Below are positions 1 through 12,261 of a stretch of DNA of 64,000 nt, piece by piece. The stretch lies in contig NC_090723.1 of NCBI RefSeq assembly GCF_040954835.1, positions 6,954,001 through 7,018,000 of the forward strand. Reading direction: 5' to 3'. The DNA comes from Lepisosteus oculatus (lineage: Eukaryota > Chordata > Actinopteri > Semionotiformes > Lepisosteidae). The notes under the pieces are model-generated. The model was not told the origin of the DNA, searched no databases, and saw only the letters and a list, made by a program, of their open reading frames with translations. Position 1 is the stretch's first letter, and the number at the start of each line of letters is the position of its first letter. The translations under genes and the position numbers were made by a program.

Positions 1-420
1 CTGACTGTCGACTTCCTAGGTTAGCACACTGTCCTGCACAGTAATAAGTAAGAAGTGTTAAGTGATCGTATCTATTCATTTAGCAAAGTTTTTTTCTTTG
101 ACCGCACGTTGCTTTCAGTGAGTCTTATTCAAACCAAAAACCAGCATGTGAGAGCGAAAGTCCTCTTTTTATCACGTTAGAAGATCGGTGGTGTTCTGAA
201 CCCCTGTACTTGCACCAGTGTGTTCTGCTTCACCTTGTGAGCCCGTCAGCAAGGGAAACCTCCATATCGGCAGCTGTCAGGGCAGGCAGCTTGAAAGGAG
301 GCCGTGCATTGAGTGACCATAGTTTGAAACAGAGCGCCAGCGAGTCCTGCCCAGTGTGTCTCTCAGGAAGTGCTGCATTCAAGTACTCCCTGTTGGCCAG
401 AGCGAAACATGTCTGGTATA
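1..420. other. noncoding flank, nothing recognised
   Basis: I see no coding exon, RNA gene or recognisable repeat in this stretch. The open frames here are short and overlap on both strands without codon-like composition. Confidence 0.4.
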
Positions 421-1000
421 GAAGAAGAGCAGAGTGGGCTGAAACCGAGCTGAAGGTTAACTGCAACTTTCAGATTAGCGGTGCAACAGTCTCGTATCGT
501 GAAACGAATCTAGCTAGTGAGTGAGACTCTTACTGCCGCCTGCCCATGTACCCAGTCCACATCTCAGAGTTGTCTTGTTTCTGTGTCGTCAGGAACGCTC
601 CAGGTTCTGTCAGCAGTGTGTGGAAGGACAGGCTGGAGATGACTTTACAGGCTCTCTGACCGTCTTATTGTCCATTTCATTACAGTGGAGTGTGTTCATC
701 ACAGAGGCAGAGGGAGACGGAGCAGGCTGCTCGATGCAGCGGAGGAATTCGCGTTTATTTTAGCTGATTATGATATGTTTGTGATTACTGTTGTTGCTTT
801 TAGCTGCTCAATGTTAATTTAAATTAACTTCAATAGTACTTTAACTATAATGTAAGGCAGGGTTATTTACGTCTTTTGACCATACATGCTATATACTGTA
901 GTACATTATGCAACAGTATAGGGGCGGATTGGTTATATGCAAATTTAGCTATTTGCAACAGTTCTCTGCACCAAACCATCGCAAACTCGAGACTCTGTGT
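421..1000 (+). repeat. dispersed repeat, copy A
   Basis: This segment aligns by eye over about 580 bases with 17891-18485. Shared stretches include GATGACTTTACAGGCT, TTTATTTTAGCTGAT, CATACTATATACTGTAGTA-like and GGTTCTCTGCAC-like blocks, in the same order and spacing with substitutions and small indels. Both copies are in the same orientation. A short frame is shared (residues of the type CQQC..GQAGDDFTG), but neither copy carries a convincing protein, so this is more likely a transposon or SINE/LINE fragment than a gene. The family is not identified. Confidence 0.8.
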
Positions 1001-4000
1001 ATACAGCATACCTGTGTTCTCTACCTTATATCTTCACTGACTGTATAACGTGTTTTACCTGTTCTATTCTGTGGCCAAGAAACACTAGGAGCAAGGAGGT
1101 GTCTTGAAGGCTGGTGTTCCTTTTGAACAAGGCTGAATAATGTCAGCAGGAGTGGAGAGGCCCTAAGTCCGTCTGCCTGTCTTTGGTGTCTGCTTTTCAG
1201 ATCTGTCCTTTTGTTATAGATGTTTTTGACATGGACTGTTAACTCAGTTCCTCTGTCATTCAGTCCTCCAGGTCTAAGAAGTGAGAAACTAACACCTAAA
1301 GACATGCTTATCCTATATCATGCAACTTTAGCCAGGTTTTCCAAACTTGGGAAAATCAGGCAGAAATTGTAGAAAGTGCCAGTGATCCGTAAGGGCTGCT
1401 CGTGGATTTCTTCCTTTTTTTCTAAATGTGCATAGCTGGGGTTTTAAAACATTAAAAAATCTTGGTAGAGAAGCTTTAAGAGTGAGTACTGTTTGGACAT
1501 GTCCAGAACACTAAATAAATTTCTTCACAGCCTTTGTATTCAAATCCTAGGAGAAGTCGCAGTGCATGTGCCTTTAACCACCGGATAAAGGTGTTTGTGT
1601 CTGTTCCGTTTCGTGCTTGGTGTTTTATCTCGGTGGCAAGGCTGTGCTTTCCCGTCAGCTATACTCTCTCTCCATGCGAACCATGTAAGCCTTTCATTCC
1701 TTTACATACAATATATGGGCTTTGTTGCCAGTTTCCACCCCCTCCCACAGATTTAAAAAAAAAACTAAACCCAGTATATTCAGCTAAGCAGTGTAATTGA
1801 TAAGGAGACAGATCCTGACCAAACTCTGTGTTTGTACATGGCATCATGCCCAAGCCACACGGCCATTCACAAACAGGCCCGTTAACAGAAGAGCGCACAC
1901 CCACTCCCAGTCTCTCACACTCACTGCAGAGATCCACATGTGCCAGACAGGCACACGGGGAGACGTGCACACTCGCGCAGGTGGCCTGACATGGATGCCT
2001 GCTACCCTTGCTGGGATTCCTTCCCTCTGAAGTCAGGGCTGGGGATGAGGGAATAGGGTCCAGTACAGTAAACAAAAGGACATGAAAAGGGGAAATAAAA
2101 AATAAAGGGTTTCTTTTTGCCCCTTGGGGCGGGACGCCGCAGGAATACCAGAGCAAGTCTGATCTTTTTCTCTCTGTCCGTCTTGTGTTCTTCTGCCTCC
2201 GACCCCACAAGTGTGCACTTAGAAGGCGGGGGTCCTGTGCCGATAATCGGGAACAGGACTGCACAGGTGCCCGCCGGATCAGCCTCACAAAAGCGCTGCC
2301 GCTGCCAAAAATATCACCTCCTTTTTCCCGGAGCCCTGCCAGACCTGCCACCTTCTCCCGTTTCACCTCCTCCTCATCCGGAGGGCCTGTGCACGGCAGG
2401 ATTTCAGGGCTCGTTATGAAGGTGGCGGTGCTTGACGGCAGTGGAACCCAGTTGTTTTTTCCCCTCTTTTCTTTTCTTTTATGGCTTATTATCGAGGTGA
2501 CGGAGATGGAGTGTGTTTCAGTGCTGTTTTCGTTAACCTGACAGCTCGGCGGAGTGGAGAAGGGGCTGCTCTAGTGCTTGTTCTGACGGAGCTCGAAAGC
2601 GTTGAGGCTGGACTCATGTATGGCAGGGCTCCCCATAACCGATACAAGCGACTCCCCATAAAACCATGGTGACATATCGCCCACAAATACATCCATTGTA
2701 GTCTCCCTAAATAGCCGGTTTAAATGCAGTCCAGGAATTCCAATTATTTTATCAAGTATTTTTGCCTGGGTTTATTTGTTGGCGTTGTAATAGTGACCCC
2801 CCAGTTAGTGGAATTTGGGGGGCTATAGGGGGGTTGGGTTTGAGATCTTATCTTTCAGTTCACAGAAAAAACCCTGAGAATAGACCAGCACATTGCTGGA
2901 CTATGAAGGGAATGTTCACCCCTGGAAGGCTGCCTAGATAAACCAAATGGACAAATATTAAGTTGTTGTTTTTTATCGGGTTTTATTTGCTTTAATTTTT
3001 ATGGCCTTTTTTCATTTTGTTTGCAGTTTGTTTTGCCTTATCTGAGAGCTTGGCCTCCTTCGCCGTTGCCGACATGGGGACAGGGAGGGGGTGTACGACG
3101 TCCCAGGTTCACATCGGCACCAGCTCCTTGGCTCTCCGTGGTGTTTGAACACAACCATGGAAACACAGGACAGTGCTGGGAAGTTTCAGCAGCTCCCTCT
3201 GTCTTATTGTTTCCAGCCTCTTGCAGTGGTTGAATCGAGCTCAAGTCTCATGAATTCTGCCTGCGTTTGTATCGTGGTTCAGAGGAGAAAGATGTTCCTC
3301 TTCCACTGCTGATTTGTGGGGGAGAAAAAGTAATTGAAATTTTGTCTTTTGTAAAACAGGAGGCTGTTCTTTATGAAAATCTACACTGTACTTTTTAATG
3401 TGTGGAATGTACTGAATTACTCGTTTTAAATCTCAAGATACTTTTTCCTTTGCCTTGAGAGACCCCTGAGTCTCTCTAACCACTGGTCTGCTTACTGTTA
3501 CTGTTCACACTATGACACAGGACTTGAGGAGTCTCTGTATAAACCTTCTGTTTTACTCAGAGGGATATACCTCTGTAGCATTGCAAAACACCTACTGTAC
3601 ACCCCGACTTTCAGGTCACTGGTTTCAAGGTTCAAATCCAGCTCAGTTTGCCAAAATAGGGTGAACATTTTCGTGTTTAAAGGGGGCTCTGGATTGGCTG
3701 GCTGAAGGTATTGAAATTGGTGCAGAGGGAACACTGGCACGGGTTTGAACATTATAACCCATCACCTACTGTATGCTTAGCACTACGTACTTGCGTTTAG
3801 TACACTTGGCTGTTGCCTCTTTGAAAATGAAGTTTTGTTAGTAATTCAGGGCGTGTGCGCTAGCGAGTGCCTGGAGTGGCAGCCATGGATTTTGCGGAGA
3901 CATGCTGTAGAGCTGGCAGTGGTTCCTGTGGTCCCGTGCGCAAGCAGATCGGGCACTCTGCCCAGACAGCCTGGCTGACTCTTTCTCCTAACCTGGCGAG

Positions 4001-7000
4001 AGGATGTGAAAACACCAGCGCAAGGACTGCCCCTGCCATTGTGCCACTGTGATGTCATCGTTCAGGCTCCGCCTCTCGTAGGGATTCCCTTTCTTTGTTT
4101 CCGAGGCAACGGCTGCTTTGGCAGCCCATTCATAAAACGGTACAACCTGACTAGTGAGCGAGAGCCAGATTTTACCTAGGCGGTGCCCTATGGCAAGGCA
4201 GGGAAGAGCAAAAAAAAAAGATTCGCTCATAGCATTGCTATTTATAGTTTAATGAAGTAGTACTGCGCATTAGTTGATTTCTGTTTCATCTGTATTTGTT
4301 TTTATGTATCTGTACTTTACACATGATTTTAATTTAACTGATGTTAAACTTAAAGAAACTAATAACTGAATTTGCAGTACAGTGTACTTACAGATGAAAA
4401 TTTGCCTCAGGTCAGCTCTTTGGCTGAAATCATCTATCATCTGTTTTCTTAAGATATCTTGTTCAATTAGGAAGGAAACGGGGAATCAACAGTGTCACAA
4501 TGCTTGGATGGGATGGAGGAATGCAGAACCAATACAAATACACACACACGCATAAAAAACCTTGCTGCAGTGAAATTGTACTGCTAAATGGGTTGGACAC
4601 GGTGCTGACGCAAGCTGGCGTGCCTGCGAGCTGCCCTGGAAAGTGGCTGATGTGAGTCCGGTGCGAGTGAAGGAGGCAGGCCTGTCTGAGGGAGACCGCC
4701 CCAGATCCCACTGCGCGCCGGTTGTGTGCTGGGAGAATCGCCTGATCCGTGCCAGGCCTTTTGACACATGGCCTGAATTATCCACTGGCGCTGCACCACG
4801 CAGCCTGATCCAGAAAGCCCAGCCCCCGGCGGCCTCCCAGTCCTGCTCTCTCATCTGGGCTTTCCTCCGTCGCTCCTCCGCTGCCCTTCTGCGCTCTGCC
4901 TCGGCGCGGGGCTCGAGAGAGAGAGCCTCAAAGTGGCGCCCGTGGCGGGAAGGCCCTCCGTGAGATACAGCGGGTCTTGATTTAATTGCGCGGACGGGGT
5001 CTTGACGGGACAGCTGCAGTGTGTCGCACAGAGACGGCTCCAGTCCCCGACACAGAGCGGTCATTTGCATTGGGGATGTGCTCCAGAGTCCTTTCGGCTT
5101 TTCCTCAACAGGCCCTCACGCCGTTTCCAGCGTGCAGAGCAGCAGTTTTAAAACGATATGTCTAAAAATATGTTTTCTGGCTGTTACAGAAAATAAATCG
5201 TAGCAGACATTTAGAGTGACCAAGGGTCGTTGCTGTACATGCCTCTTGAGAGCGCCAAGAAGCTTTTGCTGAAGGGGGACTGGATTCATACCAACTGACC
5301 CCGTTTGAAGAAGTACAGAAGTCTGGCCCAGCATGGCTCTTCCAGTCAAAGAATAAGCCCCTTAAACTGGGAAGATTGTATTATCAATTAAAATGACATG
5401 TTTTCAATGGCGTAATAATGCAATAAGGAGGAGGCAGATAATCGTCTAAAAAATGATAGTAGCATTGGGATCAGTTTCATTTTAAGATGGAAATGAGGCT
5501 GAAGTGGAGAGCGCAGACTTGGCTTCTGCAATTGTGTTTTGAGTTTCATTTGTCTCATATTTCCTTCTTAAAGAGGCTCCCAGAGTGTTTCTCTGAGCAG
5601 GGAGCACATGTTGTTTCCTGTCTAGGAATCGGCACATGCAACTTTAATTCCACCTTTAAAAAAAAAAAAAAGAAGGCCTAATTTGTTTTTCGAGCGCGGT
5701 TACATTCTTGGCAGCGTCTCGTAGTGCCTTGGCAGAGTCGAGCAGGATAGGAGCGAGGCGGCGAAGTTCGCTGAGGCTAACGAGCTGCCCCTGACGAAGA
5801 GGCTCCGGGCTCATTGTTCAGGCTGGCCCACAGGGGGCCTCTGCTAGCCCCTCGTGTCCACAGAGCCGGGCACCGGGACACACCTCAGACACGCGCAAGT
5901 CCTCTGTCCTCTTGTCCATGAGTGTCTGCGTACTTGTTTTTATCAGGGAATAAGAGAAAAGCCTTCAGGAGTACCAGCCTCTACAGCCAGCCTGCCACTC
6001 TGGGGCAGTTCAAGAGCATGCACAGCATAATTTCAACAGCGTATTCTGGGTATGGTGATAATTTAAAAAGTAGTTGTTTTCTTTATTTTTTTTGAAATTG
6101 TTGTAGCATAACGAGAGGTAGCTATGTGAGAGAGCAACTATCTTGGCCCAAGGTGGTGTGGCCTAGGGCCAAGATGGCCGTCTGTTAATTGGAAGAACCT
6201 GCAGAATGAGGCACAGCTGGTCGGAAGGAGTAATTATCATTCGGAGGGACCGAGATTCCACGTGAGGGGAAAGAGCTCTTAGGATAGGCTCTGCTTGCAC
6301 ATAGCCACTCCTCTCGGCTAATTAAGAGGATTATAAAATCAGCTGGAACAGCCAGGGTTGCAGTCTGTCCAGGAGGAAGAGTGAGAGCTATTTCTAGAGT
6401 CGGATTGGCTGGTTTACAGGCCCATGGGACTCGGCGACATAGGGAGGCCCTGTGCCTCACCGTCAGCAGCCAGACAGGTGATCTCAGAGAATGAGAGAGG
6501 GAGAGAGAATAGAAATGGCAAACCTGCCTGCTGCTGTGTGAGGGATGCAGGTGTTTGTCACTGAGTTGATTATTAGTGAAGATCCAGTGCTTGATGAAAT
6601 TTGAGAATTGGGAGAGGTAAGATAGTGAATAATTCCTCAACCCTTTGGACCCTCAGGAATCTTTACCAAGAGTGGTATCTAAGAGATCAGCGTGTGGTAA
6701 AATAATTGCACAATGTAAATAAAGGCCAGCTTGCTCTGCTGAGCTTCCAGATGGGCAGTACCTGTGGAAGGGTGACCAGAGCGCCCCCTGCTGCACGCCT
6801 GTGACCAGTGCAATGCTGCCTGTGTGAATGAGGAGCTGAAAGCATGCCAGAGCCTTGTCTCTCCCTCAGTTTGCCATGGGGCTGAGTTATAACATACACA
6901 CCTCATTAAACTCCTCTCTAAGGTGTCTTTTTGCAGTTTTTTTCTTAGTTTCGTGAAAAACAAGCTTTTTCCTGTATTCTACTACAGTGACCAGCACCAA

Positions 7001-7600
7001 ACCTTTCTTTAGTCAACCCAGCACTTACACTTTTCCTGTTCCTCTTCTTTACGTTTTTTTATTTAACAAAGTAGTAGGTAAAAAAGATTAGCTTTTCAGT
7101 TATCTTTTCTTTTTCATTTGTTATCCACTCTGTGACTCAGAACAGATTGTAATATTGTAGTCATTCTTTTTCTTAACAAAGGCAACTCAATCCCTTTCCC
7201 TTCCATACAGCTCTGGGGCACAGCCGTTCCTCAGAGCCTCTAGCAGGTTTACAGAAATGGGGGCAGCAGTGTTTGTGCTGCCCGTCTGCTGTTTCCAATT
7301 CAAGTTCACTGCAGGCCCCCATAGTTTGTTTTTTGTGAGCGATGTAGTGTTTCATGTAGGCATCAAAGACGGGCAGTGTGTCACCGGGCTGAGACGAGCC
7401 AGGAGTAACCCAGGGTGGGCTCTGGACAGAGTGTCTGCGTGTCTGGGAGTGTGTGTGAGGCTCTCTGTGCCGTTAGCATGAGGGCAGCCTGGATTGTGCA
7501 TTGTGCCAGTGTACATGCTGGACTACAGTCTCTGGACTAACCCCAGAAGCTCCTGGGATAGCAGTCTGAGATCCTTCCAGAGGGTCCAGTCACTCATTAA
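1001..7600. other. noncoding stretch upstream of thra
   Basis: No coding exon is supported. A GC-rich patch at about 4600-5060 contains a charged open frame on the minus strand (see findings). A 10-bp perfect inverted repeat lies at 6140-6175, and a CTCF-like motif (AGCGCCCCCTGCTG, minus strand) at 6780-6793. The remainder is AT-rich with homopolymer runs. It could contain untranslated 5' exons of thra, which cannot be recognised from sequence alone. Confidence 0.4.
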
Positions 7601-7775
7601 GGTGAGCCGTAGTAGTTCGGGTTCTAGACTCATAACAGGAAGGTTGTAGGTTCGAAAACTAGGTGAGACACTGCTTTTTTTTTGCTTTTTTGACACTCCT
7701 TTTTTTTGCTTTTTTTGCTGCTCCAGTAAAAGTACCCAGCAAATGTGCAAATGTAAATCTCTTTGGATAACAACA
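7601..7775 (+). repeat. degenerate tRNA-derived SINE
   Basis: The head resembles an elongator tRNA-Met: an anticodon-loop-like ACTCATAACAGG is followed by a box B-like GGTTCGAAAAC at about 7649. The tail, after a poly-T-rich stretch, reads GCTCCAGTAAAAGTACCCAG and ends in GTAAATCTCTTTGGATAA. That matches the usual 3' end of fish tRNA-SINEs that borrow an L2-type LINE tail (GTAAGTCACTTTGGATAAA-like). The copy is diverged, so boundaries are approximate. Confidence 0.65.
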
Positions 7776-9304
7776 TGAGATTAATAAGTACTTGAGCTTG
7801 TCTGGGTTTCTTTTGGCTTCCTAGCTATGCTCACATTCTGGTTTGCTCTTAACTTCATTTGCCAGTCCATCTTGAAAGCTGGGTGGGAGTATCCTGTTTT
7901 GATCTGGGTTGGATTCTTGCAGTGGTGGTAGTCTTTGAACCTTGCTGGTCTCTTCCTCAATCCATACTCTGTGTTTAGCAGCCCAGTCTAGATAGCGTGC
8001 TTGTGTGACAGCCTGTACATGTGGCTGTGCTGACCTGGAGAAGTGATTAAAATGACCTAGGCTTCCCAGGGTCTCATGATCATGAGCAGTATCCGAGAGA
8101 GATATGGATAGGAATAGGACTCCGAGACTGAAAAGAACAGGAACGTTTTCCGTTTCAGCACAGGAAGGGTCATGAGTCAGAACAGTCTTACTGTACACAC
8201 CTGAACACGTTCAGGATGCCCTGGGACACTGCTTTCCCTAACCACCCCTCCCACCCATTATTTGGCTTTATTTTCCCAACAGTCACTGCGAGGGGTCTGA
8301 TCTTGTCTCCCTTTGGAGGGGACAGAGAGCTGGACGAGCCAGGTGGTAGTGCCAGTTTGGGATACCGTCTTCCTCCGCTCCATGTGAAACGTGCTAGTCA
8401 GATCCCTGCCGCACCCATCCGCCGGTTTCTCTCTGGTACAGTTACACTCGGGTTGTAGCTGCTGCCCACTTGCACATGTTTTAAGGGTGTCCTGTGAGGG
8501 AGGTCTTCTGCACGTAGGCGACTAGGCCCTTGTGCTCCGTCCCCGTGATGTCTCCTGCAGTTACTGTCCGCCTCGCTCCTGGGTCTCGCTGCAGCAGACA
8601 CATCTATTCTGCAAGACCGAAACACCCTCAAATCGTTCTCAGTTACATGCATTTGCAATAGTTGTTCTTATGGAAGGAAGGGAGACTGGATGACATTTTG
8701 CTAGTGCAGAAACTTTTCCATGTTTTTTGGGAGTTTTTTTTATCTGGTGTGTTGGCAGGCTCCTCCGCTCCTGTGGAATTCTCCGTAAAAACACACCTCC
8801 GACATCAGCGGTGCTTTTCCGTGCTTTTCCCTGGCTGCGGGATAAGGTTGCAAACTGCAGCACGTGGACAAGCTTTTGGAACACGACTGGGGGGCAGTGA
8901 CGGTGGGCAGGCCCAGCTTTTTGTTTTTCTCTGATCGTTTAAGCAGGTGGCACTGCAGTTTCCTCGTTATGTTATGTAGGTGACAGACCAGCCCTCTGCT
9001 CCCTATGTTATTGCAAACCTTCTGAAACAGCAACAGAGTGGGTTTTGTTTGCACGCTTAATTCAGTGTGTGCGCAACCCCTGCTTCGTCTCTGTGATGTG
9101 GGTTTGCTCAGACGCTACTGTACTCATGTTAAAGGAAATGAAACTTTGCTCAAGGGATATAAATTAACCATAAATAAGCACAAATAAGCATGAGCTGTCT
9201 GGTGTTACAGCCTCTGTACGCTGGCGAAGTGGGCTGCCTGTGCATTACAGTGTGCAGGCACAGCCCAGGAACGTGAGCCCAGCCATGTTTTGAAAGATCT
9301 CTGT
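7776..9304. other. noncoding stretch
   Basis: No coding exon, RNA gene or clear repeat is recognised. Open frames on both strands are short and unrelated to any family I know. Confidence 0.35.
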
Positions 9305-9485
9305 GAATCCGCTTCAGCAGCTACAACAGTTTGTTCCAGACCCCCGCCACTCTTTATGCAAAGAGGCACCTCCTGTTTGGAGTCCTGAAGGGACCATTGA
9401 TCCAGTTATAGACCTTTGGGTGAGCAGTTGTTCAGAGTTTTGAATAAATTTTGCTCAACAGACCTCAAGTGCAAGCGCTCATAAT
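9305..9485 (+). repeat. dispersed fish repeat, 3' part
   Basis: The blocks GCTACAACAGTTTGTTCCAG, ACTCTTTATGCAAAGAGGC and ACCTCCTG are the 3' portion of a repeat whose 5' portion occurs at 26262-26470. The two overlap across the sentence-like block 'caacaac/acaacag...cac-ccc-ctct-gtaaagaa'. I recall this family (starting AGAACATAAGAA) as abundant in non-teleost ray-finned fish. The copy is diverged and its ends are approximate. Confidence 0.6.
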
Positions 9486-12205
9486 AATTTGCACAGTACC
9501 TCACAGTTCTGTTTTGTTTTCATAACCTTTCTGCTGGGTCTGCCCCTACGTGAGAAGTACTCCAATTCACCAGGCTGCTGAAGGGTTAAGGGCTTGAGCA
9601 GTGACTGGGAGCAAACATCTTCACCTCGCTGAGCTTCTCTTCTTCTTCCCACCTGCAGCCCCCAATGGATACAGCAATGCTGTCTGTCACTTACGTCAAC
9701 TCATTAAAAAAAAGTTAAGATTGTTTTTGACTGCTTTGGCTCGCTACCCTCACCTACTCTCTCTCTCGTACTTTTTTTTCCCCCTCTTTGCCACTCTCCC
9801 TTCAGTCCCGAGGGGCATAAGTGGAAAATTACACCTTGGCTTTAAGAACTGGTTTGCCTGGATTGAGTCGAACTCTTTTTTTTAAAAATGTGTTGCAACA
9901 TGGCCATGCAAATGTACAAGATCAAAGGCAACACACACACACCCCCTACTCACATACAGTACACAGACTCCCACACCTGCTCTGAGCAGCAGCAAAGACA
10001 GACTCGTCTAGCTGCTGCTTATTAAGATGAAATGAATGAAAGTCTACCCCTAAGGACTGGGACAGTTAGGGCAGCATGTGCTGTACAGTAGTTGGAGCTG
10101 AAAGAAAGGCGAGAGGGTGGCAGTTTTAGGCGCTGTGTAGAGCCAAAGTTTGGAGAGGGACAGAGGCGGTTTGGGATGAGGGTGCAGTTGGGGTTTGATC
10201 AAAGACGTCGTTGTCGCTGGCTGCTCAGCACTCACAGACATGGCTGCGAAGAAGGAAGCAGTGTGTTTGTCACCTCTTGGTTTGCATTGAAGCAAGTGGG
10301 TCTTGTGAGACCAAGTCCTGAAGGAGGCAGTGGGGCCGTGCAGTGACATTGAGGGCTGAGTCGTAGCTGGGAGGAGGAGGGGGTAGTCATAGTATTAACA
10401 GGAAAGGCAATATGGCTTTGATCTTTAGCTTTGTAGTCGTTAAACTGTATTATCTCAACGCAGCTATTCTGAGCGCACAAAAACGAGCTTAACCTTCCTG
10501 TACAGTTTTAATAGTTTAAATGGATGCAAGGGCTTTATTTCTGTAAACCCTGCACGTGTAAGATCTGCTTCCTTTTCTTCACTTGTTTTTGATTTTATAT
10601 GGGGCTTCATTTGCTCCCTGGGCTTTCTGGACATCCAGGCCTGAGCCCAGCTGGCTGGGAGAGAGAGGAAGGAAAGAGAGGGCTGAATGGGTTGGAGGCA
10701 GAATGAAGCCACTGTTTCTTAGAAAGCAGGGGGATATTTCTGGCCGGTAATCCTCTCCAAGCCTTGACCTGTTGTCTCCTGAAATAAATGTCAAGTGGGA
10801 GGTGTCTCCTGCAAAGACAAGACCCTTTCTGGGCCTGCTCTGCAGGCATGCTTGACCTCCACCTGGCTCCATGCTCCGCGAGTGTTGCCCCAGTATGTCC
10901 TGCTTGTGCACAGCTGAGCTTGTATTGATACGGACCAGGGTTCGCTGAGCACCCCGCCTTCTGAACCAATCTCATCCAGGTCTTTGGCTGCTCTTCCAGC
11001 CCTTTATTTATCCGGTGCAATTCAGTTATTTCTTGTCAAGTCATCAGCCCAGCTCCACCAAATAAATCCTACCGGTGCCGTGGGCTGGAACCTGTTGTTT
11101 TCCTGCTGCCCAACCCCACTTCGTTCTCAGAGCGGCACTCCCTGTCGGGTCATGGGTTCGGCGTGCTGTCTCGGGCATACCTCCGAGCCCCCAGTCCACG
11201 CAGCCCCAGTGGGTACCAGGCCCTCCCGGCGCCGGTCTGCAGGGTCATCCCAGTAACAGCTGTGTTTTCCATCAAGTGTGTAAATCCATAAGATGACGCT
11301 GGAAGTACAAATCTGATAGATTAGAAATGGTTCCCCGTTAATGTTTGTCCTTTTCTAAAAACACAAAACAAATGTATAGTGAGGGAGTGGCCTGGGCAGC
11401 ACTGTGCAAGAGGTCAGGGGCGTGTGCGCGTGTTGACGGCCAGCCCCGGGCTGCGGCACCGCAGCTCGTGTGAGTCGGCCCCAGGTCAGACACACGCTCA
11501 CCTCAGATGCTTCAGTTAAGCTCAGCAGAGCTCACCGTATAAAGCAGGGCTTTTTGAGGAAACCAAAAACCGTTTTTGGCTCAAGCTTGGGGCTTCACTG
11601 TCCAGGTCTACAAGGCATTTGAGGCCGTATTGGCAACATAGGGCTGTAGCACCGGATCTTATTACAGCGCACTCTTAATCCCTACTAACATTGTAACCAA
11701 AATCATTATTCAACAAAAACAAGATGTGGATTGATAGCATGTGTTGTTCCAGTGGCCAGGCTGTTGCAGATACTGCCGAGGTGGGGTTTTTTACACTTAA
11801 ACTTCACGTCTCAAGTTTGGTGTTGCACTAAATTGCTTATTATAAAAGGGCCACATGATAATGTTGACTGTTTCACACAGGAAGTTGACATATTTGTAGT
11901 GGCAATTAGACTTGATGGTCACAGGCTCTGTCCACAACTAACTTTAATTCCGTATTTCCACAGGTTTTTTCTTTGTCCCCTCCCAACTCCCACCGTCTCG
12001 TGAGAATTGCTGAGCTCCGTTGGGTCAGGGGTGGAGCATCTGCAAATCTGATGTCACCGGGCAGCGTCACCATGGAGACCGTGCCCATAGTGACCTTGTG
12101 ACGGCTGCAGATTGGCTCACCAAGACCTGCGAATGCAAAGTGCGCATCAGAGGGTGGGGCCTGCCTCAGTCTCGCGTGATTGGCTGCTGGATGGAATTGA
12201 GGTGA
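9486..12205. other. noncoding stretch, includes thra 5' untranslated sequence at its right end
   Basis: No coding exon is supported before the thra start codon. The last 250 bases must include the 5' untranslated part of the thra start-codon exon. Possible splice acceptors are TATTTCCACAG ending at about 11963 and CCTGCCTCAG ending at about 12172; I cannot choose between them. Two inverted CCAAT boxes (GATTGG at about 12113 and 12179) and an X-box-like GTCACCATGGAGAC near 12066 leave open a promoter close to the start codon. Confidence 0.35.
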
Positions 12206-12261
12206 ATGGAACACATGCCCAAAGAGAAAGACCCTAACCTATCAGAGGGAGAAGAGAAACG
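12206..12261 (+). CDS. thra: thra coding exon 1 (start codon, N-terminal A/B region)
   Basis: This exon encodes residues 1-18, MEHMPKEKDPNLSEGEEK, plus two bases of codon 19, and ends at the donor CG|GTGAGT. It closely resembles the N-terminus I remember for zebrafish TRalpha (MEHMPKEQDPNPSEGEEK), which is why this small exon was picked although no long open frame marks it. A TGA lies directly before the ATG in frame, so the start cannot be further upstream. The -3 base is T and +4 is G, a mediocre initiation context; a second ATG at codon 4 could serve as an alternative start. The phase (2 bases over) fits the next exon exactly. Confidence 0.9.

Noticed and set aside
1659..2366. 235-codon open frame on the minus strand
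   Set aside because: Longest open frame in the first 12 kb, but low-complexity, overlapped by frames on both strands, with no family signature or splice context. Judged chance.
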